From Acidimicrobiia bacterium (GTDB lineage: Bacteria; Actinomycetota; Acidimicrobiia; IMCC26256; PALSA-610): DNA of 64,000 bases. Both the position numbers and the translations under genes were made by a program. The stretch is from contig BPGH01000001.1 of the NCBI GenBank assembly GCA_026002935.1, forward strand, positions 1,661,965-1,725,964, read 5' to 3'. The notes beneath the pieces were generated by a model. It worked only from the letters and a program-made list of their open reading frames with translations, was not told where the DNA came from and ran no database searches. This document shows positions 1 through 9,951 of this stretch, piece by piece. Every line of letters starts with the position of its first letter. Within the stretch, counting starts at the first letter, position 1.

Positions 1-2
1 AG

Positions 3-863
3 CGCATCGAGCTCGGCACCGGCATCGCCGTCGCGTTCGCGCGCACCCCGATGGTGACCGCGCACACGGCCAACGACCTGCAACGGGCGTCGAAGGGCCG
101 GTTCGTGCTCGGCCTCGGCTCGCAGATCAAGCCGCACATCGAGAAGCGGTTCTCGATGCCGTGGTCGCACCCGGCGGCCCGCATGCGCGAGTACATCCTC
201 GCCCTGCGCGCCATCTGGTCGGCGTGGAACGAGGGCACGAAGCTGGACTTCCGCGGCGACTTCTACACGCACACGCTGATGACGCCGTTCTTCTCGCCGC
301 CGCCCAACCCCTACGGCGCGCCGAAGGTGTTCCTCGCCGCCGTCGGCGAGCGGATGACCGAGGTCGCGGGCGAGGTCGCCGACGGCATCATCGTGCACGG
401 GTTCACGACCGAGCGGTACGTCAAGGAGGTCACGCTCCCGGCGGTCGAGCGCGGGCTGGCGAAGGCCGGGCGCGACCGTGCGTCGTTCGAGATCTCCGGG
501 CCGCTGTTCGTCGTCACCGGCGCGGACGAGGCCCAGATGGAGGGCGCGCGGCGCGCCGTGCGCCAGCAGATCGCGTTCTACGGCTCCACCCCGGCCTACC
601 GCGGTGTGCTCGAGCTGCACGGCTGGGGCGACCTGCAGACGGAGCTCAACACCCTGTCGAAGCAGGGCGAGTGGGTGCGGATGGGCGACCTGATCGACGA
701 CGAGATCCTCCGGACGTTCGCCGTCGTCGCCGAGCCCGAGCAGGTGGGGGCGGAGCTGAAGAAGCGCTACGGGGGCGTGGTCGACCGCTGCTCGTTCTAC
801 GCGCCCTACGAGAGCGACCCGCAGCGCTGGCGCGCGGTGATCGACGCCCTGCGCGCCGCGTGA
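3..863 (+). CDS. LLM class F420-dependent oxidoreductase, 5' end outside window
   Basis: A luciferase-like (LLM) TIM-barrel oxidoreductase, probably using F420 or a flavin to oxidise or reduce a small organic substrate in the cytosol. The frame is open from base 3 and reads ELGTGIAVAFARTP before the first ATG at 51, a conserved early LLM strand, so the gene begins upstream and 51 is not the true start. The GRFVLGLGSQ stretch, the substrate-loop region and ADGIIVHGF follow in the family order. The length and the KPHIEKRFSMPWSHP segment resemble the TIGR03617 (MSMEG_2256-like) branch; that assignment is from memory. The substrate cannot be told. It is one of three LLM genes in the window and converges on the hydrolase gene downstream. 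Confidence 0.88.
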   Translation, partial: RIELGTGIAVAFARTPMVTAHTANDLQRASKGRFVLGLGSQIKPHIEKRFSMPWSHPAARMREYILALRAIWSAWNEGTKLDFRGDFYTHTLMTPFFSPPPNPYGAPKVFLAAVGERMTEVAGEVADGIIVHGFTTERYVKEVTLPAVERGLAKAGRDRASFEISGPLFVVTGADEAQMEGARRAVRQQIAFYGSTPAYRGVLELHGWGDLQTELNTLSKQGEWVRMGDLIDDEILRTFAVVAEPEQVGAELKKRYGGVVDRCSFYAPYESDPQRWRAVIDALRAA

Positions 864-878
864 CGGCGCGCCGGCCGG

Positions 879-1772
879 TCAGCCGGGCCCCGGCGGCGGC
901 GCCGACGCGAACGCGAGGATCGACGCGGCCACCGACGCGGGGTCCTGCTGCGGGCCGAAGTGGCCCGCGCCCGCCAGCACCTCGAGGCGGCCGCGCGGGA
1001 GCCGCGCGACGAGCCCGGCGCCCACGCGCGGCGGGATGTCGGTGCTGTCGCCGCCGCACACGACCAGCACGGGCGGCCCGGACCGCGGGCGCGGCGCGGT
1101 AGACGCCGTTCGCGGGGGCCATCGCGTACACGGCGGCCTCCACCTCGGGCCGGCACTTCAACTCGAGGACCCCGTCGCCGCGGTCCCGGAGCCCGTGCTC
1201 GACGTAGGCGCGCAACGCCTCCTCGGTCATCACCGACAGCGGCGGCTTCGCGGCGAACGCGGCGAACGCCTCCTCCTTCGACGCGCCACCCGTTCGCGCC
1301 GCCTGCCGCGCGGCGCGGGCGAGCGGCGAAGTCGTCGTCGGGGGGCAGGTCGGCGTCGGTGGCGCAGAACACCGGCTCGTAGCACCACAGGCGCGCGAAC
1401 GCGCCCGGGTGCGCGGCCTCGCCGAGCAGCAGCGCCGCCGCCCCCTTCGAGTGCCCGCACGCGACGAGGGCGGGGTCACCGGAGACGCCGAGGTGGTGCG
1501 CGACCGCGACGGCGTCGTCCGCGAACCCCGACCACGAGCAGTCGGAGTCGGGGCGCGTCGCTGTCACCGTGCCCGCGGAAGTCGAACGACCACACGCGAC
1601 ACCCGGCGGCGACGAGGCGGCGCGCGACCGGCGCCCAGACGATGCCGTGGAAGCCGGTCGGGTGCGCGAGCAGCACCGGTCGGCCGGTGCCGCCCCAGTC
1701 GTGGACGGCGAGCGCGAGGCCGCCGTCGGTCGTGAAGCGGTGCGAGGAGGGCGCGTCCATGGCGGCGGGCAT
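879..1772 (-). pseudogene. alpha/beta hydrolase, reading frame broken by several indels
   Basis: An alpha/beta-hydrolase fold esterase/hydrolase of about 297 codons. It begins MPAAMDAPSSHRFTTDGGLA at 1772, and the oxyanion region HPTGFHG and the strand VWSFDFRGHGDSD lie in the first frame. The sequence then jumps frame near 1560, where ADDAVAVAHHLGVSG leads to the nucleophile elbow GHSKG (serine). It shifts again near 1320 and 1080, and finishes with the strand LVVCGGDSTDIPP and the catalytic-His segment AGAGHFGPQ. All the family elements are present in order in the concatenated frames, so the gene was probably intact in the cell and the indels are sequence errors. The substrate is unknown. 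Confidence 0.72.
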
Positions 1773-1812
1773 CGTAGGGAGCCCGCGACGCTCGCCCCGG
1801 CGGGACGGCCTG

Positions 1813-4357
1813 CTACTTCGGCGCCTTGACCGTGACCGTCACGGTGTCGGTCGCGCTCAGGCCGTCGGGGTCGGTCACGGTCACCCGGAACGTCAGCGTC
1901 GCCGGTCCCGTGACGCCGTCGACGAGCGTGATCGCCTCGTCCTCGTCGCGGATCACGGCGGCCGGACCGCCGACCTGCTCCCAGAAGAACGTCAGCGGGC
2001 CGCCCTCGGGGTCGCTCGAGCCCGACGCGTCGAGCGTGAACGACCTGCCGCTGCCGACCGTCTGGTCGGGCCCGGCGTCCGCGACCGGCGGGAGCGGCAC
2101 CGGCCGCACCGTCCACGTGAACGAGTCGGTGACCGGGGGCGCACCGCCGTCGTCCACCGAGACGACGGTCGCGTACGGGCTCGACGCCGACGCACCGCTC
2201 GCGATGGTCCCGTGGATCGCGGCCGCTCGCCGCCTCGATCGTGACGCCGGGCGGCAGCCCGCTCGCGCCGTACGTGAGCGGGTCGCCGTCCGGGTCCGTC
2301 GCCGCCGGCGGTGAAGTCGACCGCGTCGCCCTCGGTGCCGGACCGGTCGGGGAGGTCCTGGTCGAACACGGGCGGCGAGTTGACCACCGTCACCTGCGCC
2401 GAGGTGCGCGGCGCACTCTCGACGATGCCGTCGAACGCGACGACGCGCACCGAGATCGCATCGCCCTTGTCGCCGTTGCCCGGCACCGACAGGTCGAGCG
2501 TCGGGTTCGTCGCGCCGGCGATCGCGACGCCGTTCTTGCGCCACTGGTAGCGCAGCTCGATCGGGTCGCCGTCGTCGTCGCTGCGCGGCGGCGGTCACGG
2601 TCAGCACCTGGTTCGTCGTCGGAGCCGTCTGGTCGATGACGACCGAGTCGACGACGGGCGCGGTGTTGTCGGTCGAGCTGACCGCGATCTCGAACAGCTT
2701 GCCGTCGTTCTCGTTCGGGTCGGGCCCGTTGTCGACGCCGCGGTCGACGACCCAGAGGTTCTGGTTGCCGGAGCCGCTGCTCGCGGGCGCGATCGTGAGC
2801 CCGGACACGAACCGCAGCCCGCTGATGCCCGAGAGGTTGATCTCGCGCACGAGGCCGCCCGTCTTCGTCACCTCGATGACGCGCCGGCCCGTGCGGTCGC
2901 CGACGAAGAGCGTGTCGCGCGTGGGGTGGTACTCGAGCGCCTCGGTGTCGGTGATCCCGTACTGGCCGACGTCGAAGTGCGTCACGACGTCGTCGCCGTC
3001 GCCGAACACGCCGTTGACGGGGTCGATCCGGAACACCTCGGTGTCGACACCGTCGAGGAAGAAGACGTGACCGGACACCGGGTCGTAGGTGGGGTCCTCG
3101 GTGTCGTCGCTGTACGGCAGCGCGTCGAAGAACGTGACCAGGTCGTCGGCCGTGCCGAAGCGCTGGTCGGTGCCGGGCCGCACGAAGTGGATGCGGCGCG
3201 AGCTGTCGTCGGAGATCAGCAACGTGTTGCTCGACGGGATGTAGCCGAGCCCGTTCGGCTCCTTCGACACCGCCGGGTACGTCGTGCCCGTGTCGGTGAC
3301 CGCGCCCAGGCGCGTCGACTGCCACAGGTTCACGCCGTGGTAGCCCGCGCCCGTCACCTCCTCCACCTCCGAGTCGACGACCATCAGCCGGTCGGCGGCC
3401 GGCAACCACGTGACACCCGACGGGTCCGGGCTCGCCGGCGTCCACGCCGAGGTGGGCGTCATCCGCACGAGGGTGCCGACGTCGACGGGCACGCCGAGCG
3501 GCCCGACGGCGGCGAGCGACGACCTCGGTCACGCCGCCCGATGCCTGCCCGGTCGCCGGTGTCCGCGACGAACAGGTTCTGCGTCGCCGGGTCGTCGGTC
3601 GTGTCGGTGCTCGGCGCGAACGTCATCCCGCGCGGGTCGCGCAGGTCGAGCGCGGACAGATCGAAGGTCTTCGCCGCACGACCGGTGGCGGGATCGACCG
3701 CCACGAGGAGGTCGGCGTCGGGCGCTCAGCACGTACAGGAGGTCCTGCGTGTCGTGGTACGCGACGCCGCGTGACCCGCTGCCCGGCGAGCCCGGCGAGC
3801 GCGACCCGCGTCACCGTGCCGCCCGCGGTCTGCGCGACGACCGCGGGACCGGCCGCGTCGAGGACGTACCACGTCCCGGTGTCCGGATCGAACGTCGACG
3901 CCGGCGCCGTCGTCGACGCCGAGGTCGCGCTCGTCGGTCGCGCGGCCGTGCGGGCTGCCGCTCGTGGCGTTGCCCGCGACCGAGACCGCGCGGTCGCCGC
4001 CCGGTGCGAGCGCCGTGACCCGATCGCCGCCTCGTCGAACGCGAGCGTCGCCGCGTCGGTCGCGGGCAGCGTCAGCGGCCGACGCGGTGCTCGTCCCGGT
4101 CGAGGCGCAGCACGCTGCGTCGCGCCGCGCCGTGCGCCCGGCGACGAGCAGCTCGTCGCGCGCGGGGACGTACGCGACGCCCTCGGGCGCGCCAGCCCGA
4201 GCTCGCGCGGTCCAGGTCGTGCGGACCTCGCGGGCGAGCCCGGGTCCCGCCGCGCACGGGCGGGTCGACCGCACCGGCACGCCGCCGGGACCGACACGAA
4301 CGCCAGGTGCGCGACGAGCACGAACGCCGACGACACCGCTGCGATTCTCGGCGTCAT
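1813..4357 (-). pseudogene. secreted beta-propeller protein with Ig/cadherin-like and PKD domains, frame broken
   Basis: An exported protein of about 848 codons. The ATG at 4357 starts a signal peptide (MTPRIAAVSSAFVLVAHLAF, then SVPA). An N-terminal half follows with repeated blades such as PEGVAYVPARDELLVAG, DPRGMTFAP, GVTWLPAADRLMVVDS, PNGLGYIPSSNTLLISDD and TEALEYHPTRDTLFVGD, typical of SdiA-regulated/NHL/esterase-like propellers. After about residue 560 come Ig/cadherin-like repeats, and the C-terminus is a PKD domain (DAGPDQTVGSG, then LDASGSSDPEGG). Frame changes near 4300, 4040, 3730, 3520, 2590 and 2230 break the frame. The role may be binding or hydrolysis of extracellular organic phosphate or polymer; this is inference. 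No sortase or anchor signal is seen. Confidence 0.72.
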
Positions 4358-4542
4358 CGCCGCCCCTCGCGCGCTCAGGCGGTGCACGACGACCGACCGG
4401 CACCGCTCCATCCGACCCGATCGGGCGACGGTACGCACGCCGGAACCCGGGGCGGTATCGGGCAGGAGGCGCAGCCGCGCTACGCGCTCCGCCGGAGTGC
4501 GCGCCGGGCGGGTGCCGGGGGCGGACGGATGCGCCGGGCGGG

Positions 4543-5702
4543 TCAGCCGCCCTCGGGCGCGCCGGCGGCGTGCTCCTGGATCGCCTTCATGATCGCGTTC
4601 GCCGCCCGGTTGACGAACTCCCCGCCGCTGCCGGTCACCCACTCGCACGACCGCTGCGGCCACTCGGCCTGGCCGTCGAACTCGGGCATCACGTACTGCG
4701 CGATCAGCTCGTAGCTGCGGCTGCGTCGCCTCGGGCGACGCCCACTCGTGGCCCCACAGCAGCGTGACGCCGTAGCCGCCCGACGCCTCCTCCAGCTCGC
4801 GCAGCTTCGCGATCGCGTCGTCGGGCGTCCCGATCACCGCGAACCCGTCGGCCTCGGTGTTGTCGATGATCTCCTGCACGGTCTCCCCCCGCACCGGGCC
4901 GGCCGGCAGCACGTGCGTGAAGTAGCGCGTGAACTGCAGCAGCCCGTACTCGACGTCGCTGGCGTGCCTGCTCCTTCGTCTCGGCGACGTGCATCGGCAC
5001 GACGAGCCGCCACTTCTCGCGGTCGGCGACGTGGCCGTGGCGCTCGGCCGTCTCGCTCCAGGTCTTCCAGTGCGTGCCGATCGCGTCGAACCCCTGGCGG
5101 GTCGTCGCCGCGACCGACAGCAGGCCGAGCCCGTGCCGCCCGGCCGCCTTGGCGCCCGCCGGGGAGATCGACGCCGCGACCGCCATCTCCAGCGTCGGCC
5201 GGCTGTACGGCTTGAGCTGGAGCGTCGCGTCCTGCAGCGTGAACCAGTCGGTCTGCATCGTGACCGTCTCGCCCCGCAGCAGGGCGGTGATCGCGTCGAG
5301 CGCCTCGTCCATGCGGGGCCGCTGCAGGTCGGCGGGGATCCCGAGCATGTGCGCGTCGGACGTGAGCTGGCCGGGGCCGCACCCGAGCATGACCCGCCCG
5401 CGGGTCAGGTGGTCGAGCAGGACGAACCGGTCGGCGAGCAGCAGCGGGTGGTGGTAGGGCAGCGAGTTGACGCCGCTGCCGAGACGGATGTGGCGCGTCC
5501 GCTCGGCCGCCACGGCGATCATCACCTCGGGTGAGGCGATGATCTCGTAGCCGCCCGAGTGGTGCTCGCCGATCCACACCTCGTGGAAGCCGAGCCGGTC
5601 GAGGTGGACGATCAGGTCGAGGTCGCGCTCGAGGGCGAGCGTGGGGTTCTGGCCGGTCGGGTGGAACGGCGCCATGAAGCATCCGAAGCGCATGGGACGC
5701 AT
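4543..5702 (-). CDS. LLM class flavin-dependent oxidoreductase, two frameshifts
   Basis: A luciferase-like monooxygenase of about 386 codons, related to the LimB/alkanal monooxygenase branch. Start region MRFGCFMAPFHPTGQNP, then FHEVWIGEHHSGGYE and PLLLADRFVLLDHLTRGRV, all classic for the family. The first 250 residues are uninterrupted. Near 4965 an extra base shifts the frame and the protein continues as QEIIDNTEADGFAVIGTPDD. A second indel near 4725 leads to the C-terminal segment ending AIQEHAAGAPEGG at the stop at 4543. Start 5702 (MRPMRF) or 5693 (MRFGC) are both possible. A perfect 18-bp palindrome just upstream (5714-5731) is the likely operator, so the gene is probably repressed until an inducer is present. 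Confidence 0.82.
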
Positions 5703-5713
5703 TCGAACGCGCC

Positions 5714-5731
5714 CTTGACCGGCCGGTCAAG
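5714..5731. promoter_or_regulatory. 18-bp palindromic operator candidate, copy 1
   Basis: CTTGACCGGCCGGTCAAG is a perfect inverted repeat 12 bases upstream of the LLM oxidoreductase start. Two near-identical copies occur at 15151 and 31348, again in front of metabolic genes. The size and symmetry fit a TetR-family dimer site; the regulator itself is not identified. Confidence 0.6.
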
Positions 5732-5772
5732 CGAAGGCGGCCGGCGCGGGCCGGCCCGCACGGGGCGCGCCG

Positions 5773-6481
5773 TCACGCCGGGAGCTGCGAGCGGATCCAG
5801 GCGTCGAGCGCCGGGCCGCTCTCGTAGCTGGTGATCAGCGCGTAGCGGGGCGCGTCGCCCGTGGTGCACGACGACGTGCCACAGGCGCTGGGTGTCGACG
5901 ACGAAGCGCGCGCCCCGGTGCAGCGGCAGCCGCACCTCGGTCGCGGGGTCGGGCAGCCCGTCGGGCCCGCAGTCCATCAGCAGCATGTAGCTGCCGGGGT
6001 TGTCGGTGAGCTCCAGCCACGACCGCACGACCCACCCCTGCGACTCGGGGTTGAACCGGTTGTTGTCGTCGCGGTGGAGGCTGCGCATCGCCGTGTCGCG
6101 GTCCTGCGGCTCGAGCCGGATGACGCGCACGCGCCCGAAGTCGGCGCCGACGCTCCTCGACGTACGCCTTCAGCGTCGGGCAGCTGCTGCCGCGTTGGCG
6201 GTGAACCGCGCGCCCTTGTCGGGCCGCTCGTCGCCCTTGCTCCAGAACCCGCGGCAGTCGAGCTGGCCGTCGGCCGTCGCGATCGGGGCGAAGTTCGTGT
6301 CGCCGCCGCTCTTCCAGTCCATGTACTCGAGCGACAGGTACTCCGACTCCGGCACGGTGAACGGCGCGTCGGCGAGCTGCACGAAGCCGCGCGCCGCGAG
6401 CACCTCGAGGCGCGGGTGCGGCGTGTGCAGCGGGATCTCGCACGACCAGTGGTCGAGCGTCGGCCAGAACGCGGTCGCCAT
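5773..6481 (-). pseudogene. putative 2OG-Fe(II)-oxygenase-like or cupin-fold protein, frame broken
   Basis: A cytosolic protein of about 236 codons starting MATAFWPTLDHWSCEIPLHT at 6481. Indels near 6190, 6155 and 5860 split it. The order of residues HRDDNNRFNPE, WLELTDNPGSYMLLMD, LPLHRGARFVVDTQRLWHVV and APRYALITSYESG suggests a jelly-roll fold, with an HxD-type pair and a distal H and R as in 2-oxoglutarate/Fe(II) hydroxylases of the aspartyl/asparaginyl type. I recognise the fold pattern but not the family with certainty, and no substrate can be named. It is next to the LLM gene and reads the same way, so the two may be co-expressed. Confidence 0.55.
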
Positions 6482-6590
6482 GGCGCGCTCAGTGTACGGA
6501 GGTGCGAAGCCCGGCAACGCCCCGCCACCGCGGCCTCGCCGGCGCGCGGAATGTGACCTTGGTCCCGGGGAGGCGGGCGCGTCTCCGTGC

Positions 6591-8293
6591 TCAGGACGCC
6601 GCGACGCAGACGCGGTTGCGGCCCTCGCGCTTGGCGTCGTACAGCGCCCCGTCCGCGGCCTCGACGAGCGGCTCGGCGTCGGCCGCCGACCCGGGGAGCG
6701 ACCGACGCGACACCCACCGACACGGTCACGCGGCCCGCGGTCCGCGTCGGGCTCGCCGTCCAGCGCCACGCCCGCCCGGATCCGCTCCGCCACCGCGACG
6801 CGCGTCGCCGAGGTGCGCGCCCGGCAGGAGCAGCACGGCGAGCTCCTCGCCCCCGAAGCGGTACACCCGGTCGCGCCCGCGCACGCACGAGCGGACGATC
6901 GCCGGCGACGCGCCGCAGCGCCTGGTCGCCGGCGGCGTGCCCGTGCGTGTCGTTGTACCGTCTTGAAGTGGTCGATGTCGATCATCGCGAGCGCGACGGG
7001 CGCGCCGTCGCGCGTCGCGTCGCCCACCGTCGGTCGCCAGGTCGCGCCGGAACGCGCGCTTGTTGTAGCAGACCCGTCAGCTCGTCGACGAGCGCCAGCT
7101 CCGCGGTGCTCGTGTGGCGGGCGGCCGCGGCCACCAGCGCCGGCGCCGCGCCCGCGGCGAGGATCTCCAGCGCCGTCTCGTCGTCGGCGTCGAGCATCTG
7201 CGTCGCGCGGCGCCCCGACGACGACCGCGCCGACGACGCGGCCGTTCGCCACCATCGGCGCGGCGACGAGGCTCACCGGCGACGCGATGCCGAGCGACCG
7301 GCTCGTGCGGTACGACCGTGCGCGCCGCGTTCGCGCTCTCGACGACGCCGCCGAGGAAGCCCGAGTGCATCGGGACGGTGCCGCGGTGCGCACCGTCGCC
7401 GAGATGCGCGATCGGCACGAGCTGCGTCGCCCACCACGACGAAGAACGCCGCGAACTCACCGCCCGTCGTCGCGACCGCCTCCGTGAGCACCGCGGCGGC
7501 GACCTCGTCGCGGTCGAGGAGCCCGCCGATGCGGCGAAGCGCCGCGAACAGCTCGGTCAGCTGCTCGGTGCGCCGCTCGATCGCCGCCCGCTCCCGGCCG
7601 CGCCCTGCGCACCGCGACGGTCGTCGAGCGGCCGGACACGAACCACGTCGCGACGAGCGTGACGAGCACCGCCGGCCGTGACGCCGACGAAGCCCGGGGT
7701 CGCTCCACCACGAGCCGCGCTCGGCGAGGCGTTCGCAGGCGGGCGGCCGCGAGGTCGCCGTCGGTGCGCGCCGCGCTCGCTCGCACGCTGCGCCCACGCC
7801 CACGCGTCCTCGTAGGGGGTCTCGTCGATCGTCAGCTCCACGATCGGTGATCCCCTCGATCTCGCGCCTCCGGCAGCCGGTCGAGCACCTCGGGCCGCGG
7901 AGCGGTCGACCTCCACGCCGCTCGCGACGAGCCGGTCGAGCACCGCGGCGCCTTCGGCGTCGGTCGTGCGCAGCGCGCCGAGGAGCGAGTCGCGCACGTC
8001 GCTCTCGGCGAGCCGGCGCGGACGACTCCGGCGACGGCCTCGAAGCCGGCCGGCACCTCCTCGAACCCGCCGACGTTGACGCAGCAGGGTGATCTCGGAG
8101 CCGATCTGGCCCTGGGCGGCGGCGAGGTTCTCGACCTGGTCGAGCCGGGTGACCAGGCGCGACGTCGTCTGCCCGCTCGCCGTCGGCGACCGCGGCGAGC
8201 CAGGTGAACGCGCCGCCCACGACGCCGACGCACCACGACGAGCGCCGAGCGCCGCGGCGAAGCCTTGCCCGGAGAGAGCGCACGGACGTGCAT
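6591..8293 (-). pseudogene. membrane-bound GAF-GGDEF diguanylate cyclase, frame heavily broken
   Basis: About 567 codons, scattered over all three frames by many small indels. The start MHVRALSPGKASPRRSALVV at 8293 is followed by a membrane segment (VVGGAFTWLAAVA), then a periplasmic helical stretch rich in D/E/A/R that may be CHASE3-like. A second membrane segment near 7640 (VLVTLVATWFVSG), a GAF-like region (SPVSLVAAPMVANGRVVGAVVV) and a GGDEF domain follow. In the GGDEF domain the signature VYRFGGEELAVLL lies near 6838-6876 and MIDIDHFKTV near 6980. The protein should make cyclic di-GMP from two GTP. GGEEL is an active-type signature. A short tail, VCVAAS, precedes the stop at 6591. Confidence 0.68.
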
Positions 8294-8359
8294 CGGCCGT
8301 TCGCACCGCCGCATCAAGCGCGTCTCGCGGCCGTGCGCCCGCCGCGGGCGCGGGCCGCT

Positions 8360-9924
8360 TCAGGGCCGCGTGCCGTGGGCGCTCGGCCCGGGCCGGCGCA
8401 GCGGCGCCGCCAGGTTCGCGAACTCGCACAGCAGCGGCCGGGTGTCGCGGGGGTCGACGATCTCCTCGATCATGAACGCCTCGGCCGTGCGGAACGGCGA
8501 CTGGCGCGCGGCGAGCTTGCGCCTCGATCTCCGCCCGGAGCGCGTCGGGGTCGTCGGCCGCCTCGAGCTGGGCGCGGTAGGCCGCCTCGATGCCGCCCTC
8601 GAGCGGCAGCGAGCCCCAGTTCCCCGACGGCCACGCGAACCGGTACGAAAGGCGGGACGCGTTCTGGTGGGCGGCGCCCGCGACGCCGTAGACCTTGCGC
8701 AGGATCACCGAGCACCAGGGCACCGTCGCCTGGTAGATCGCCGCGAGCGCGCGGGCGCCCCGTGACGGATCGTCGCCTCCTGCTCGGCGCTTCGTGCCGA
8801 TCACGAACCCCGGGTTGTCGACGAGGTGGACGACGGGCAGGTGGAACGTCTGCGCGAGGTCGACGAAGCGCGTCACCTTCTGCGACGCCGCGGCCGTCCA
8901 CCCGCCCGCCGTAGAAGTACGGATCGTTCGCGAGCACCGCGACCGGCCACCCGTCGAGGCGCGCGAGCCCGTGACCGCCGAGCGTCCGTTGTACCGCCCG
9001 ATCTCGAAGAACGACCCGCGGTCGAACACCGCCTCGATGATCTCCGCGGACCTTGTAGACCTTGCGCCGGTCGCGCGGGATCGCCGACGCCAGCGCGTCC
9101 TCGCGACGCCCGCGGTCGTCGTCGCAGGCCGGCGCGCGGCGGCACGTCGTCGACGGACGACGGCAGGTACGACAGGAAGCGGCGGGCGCGTGCGAACGCG
9201 TCCTGCTCGCTCCGCGGCCTCGTCGTCGACGGCGCCGTTGCGCGTGTGGATCGCGCTGCCCCCGAGCGCCTCCTTGTCGACGTCCTCGCCGAGGCGGGCG
9301 ACGACGGGCGGCCCGGCGACGAAGAGCTGCGACGTGCCCCTCACCATCACGCTGTAGTGACTCGTCACCACGCGCGCCGCGCCGAGCCCCGCGACCGAAC
9401 CGAGGCACAGCGACACGACCGGCACCGTCGCGAGGTTCGCGACGACGTGCTCCCAGCCGGGGTTGAACGGGACGAACGAGCGGCGATCGGTCTCGAGCGA
9501 CCTGACCGAGCCACCCCCGCCGGAGCCGTCGACGAGCCGGACGATCGGGATGCGCAGCTCGCGCGCCATGCGCTCCGCGTGCACCTGCTTCTGGAAGATC
9601 GACGCGTCGGCGGCGCCGCCCCGCACGGTGAAGTCGTCGCCGCCGACGACGACCGGCCGACCGTCGATCCGGCCGCGTCCGGTCACGAAGTTCGCGGGCG
9701 TGAGGTCGACGAGCGCGCCCGATTCGTCGTACGTCGCGCGCCCGGTGAGCGCACCGATCTCGTGGAACGAGCCCGGGTCGAGCAGCGCGTCGATGCGGGC
9801 GCGCACGTGTCATGCGGCCCTGCGCCTCGTGCTTCGCGACCTTCTCGGGGCCGCCCATGCGGCGTGCGAGCTCGGTGCGCCGCGCCAGCTCGTCCAGCTC
9901 GGGGTCCCACGTGTGCCCGTCCAC
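8360..9924 (-). pseudogene. acyl-CoA carboxylase carboxyltransferase (beta) subunit, frame broken
   Basis: About 521 codons, the usual size of propionyl/acetyl-CoA carboxylase beta chains, which transfer CO2 from carboxybiotin to an acyl-CoA. Start MDGHTWDPELDELARRTELA at 9924. The N-terminal carboxyltransferase half contains RIDALLDPGSFHEIG, FTVRGGAADASIFQKQ, DGSGGGGSVRSLE and GGSAIHTRNGAVDDEA. The C-terminal half contains VDNPGFVIGTKRR and the RKVYGVAGAAH acyl-CoA pocket motif, with the end FRTAEAFMIEEIVDPRDTRP then LCEFANLAAPLRRPG. Indels occur near 9810, 9210, 9050, 8990, 8900, 8770 and 8510. No alpha (biotin carboxylase) subunit is in the window, so a partner must lie elsewhere. Acyl-CoA specificity is unclear. 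Confidence 0.82.
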
Positions 9925-9951
9925 GCCGGCGAGACCTTACGCTTCGCGTCC

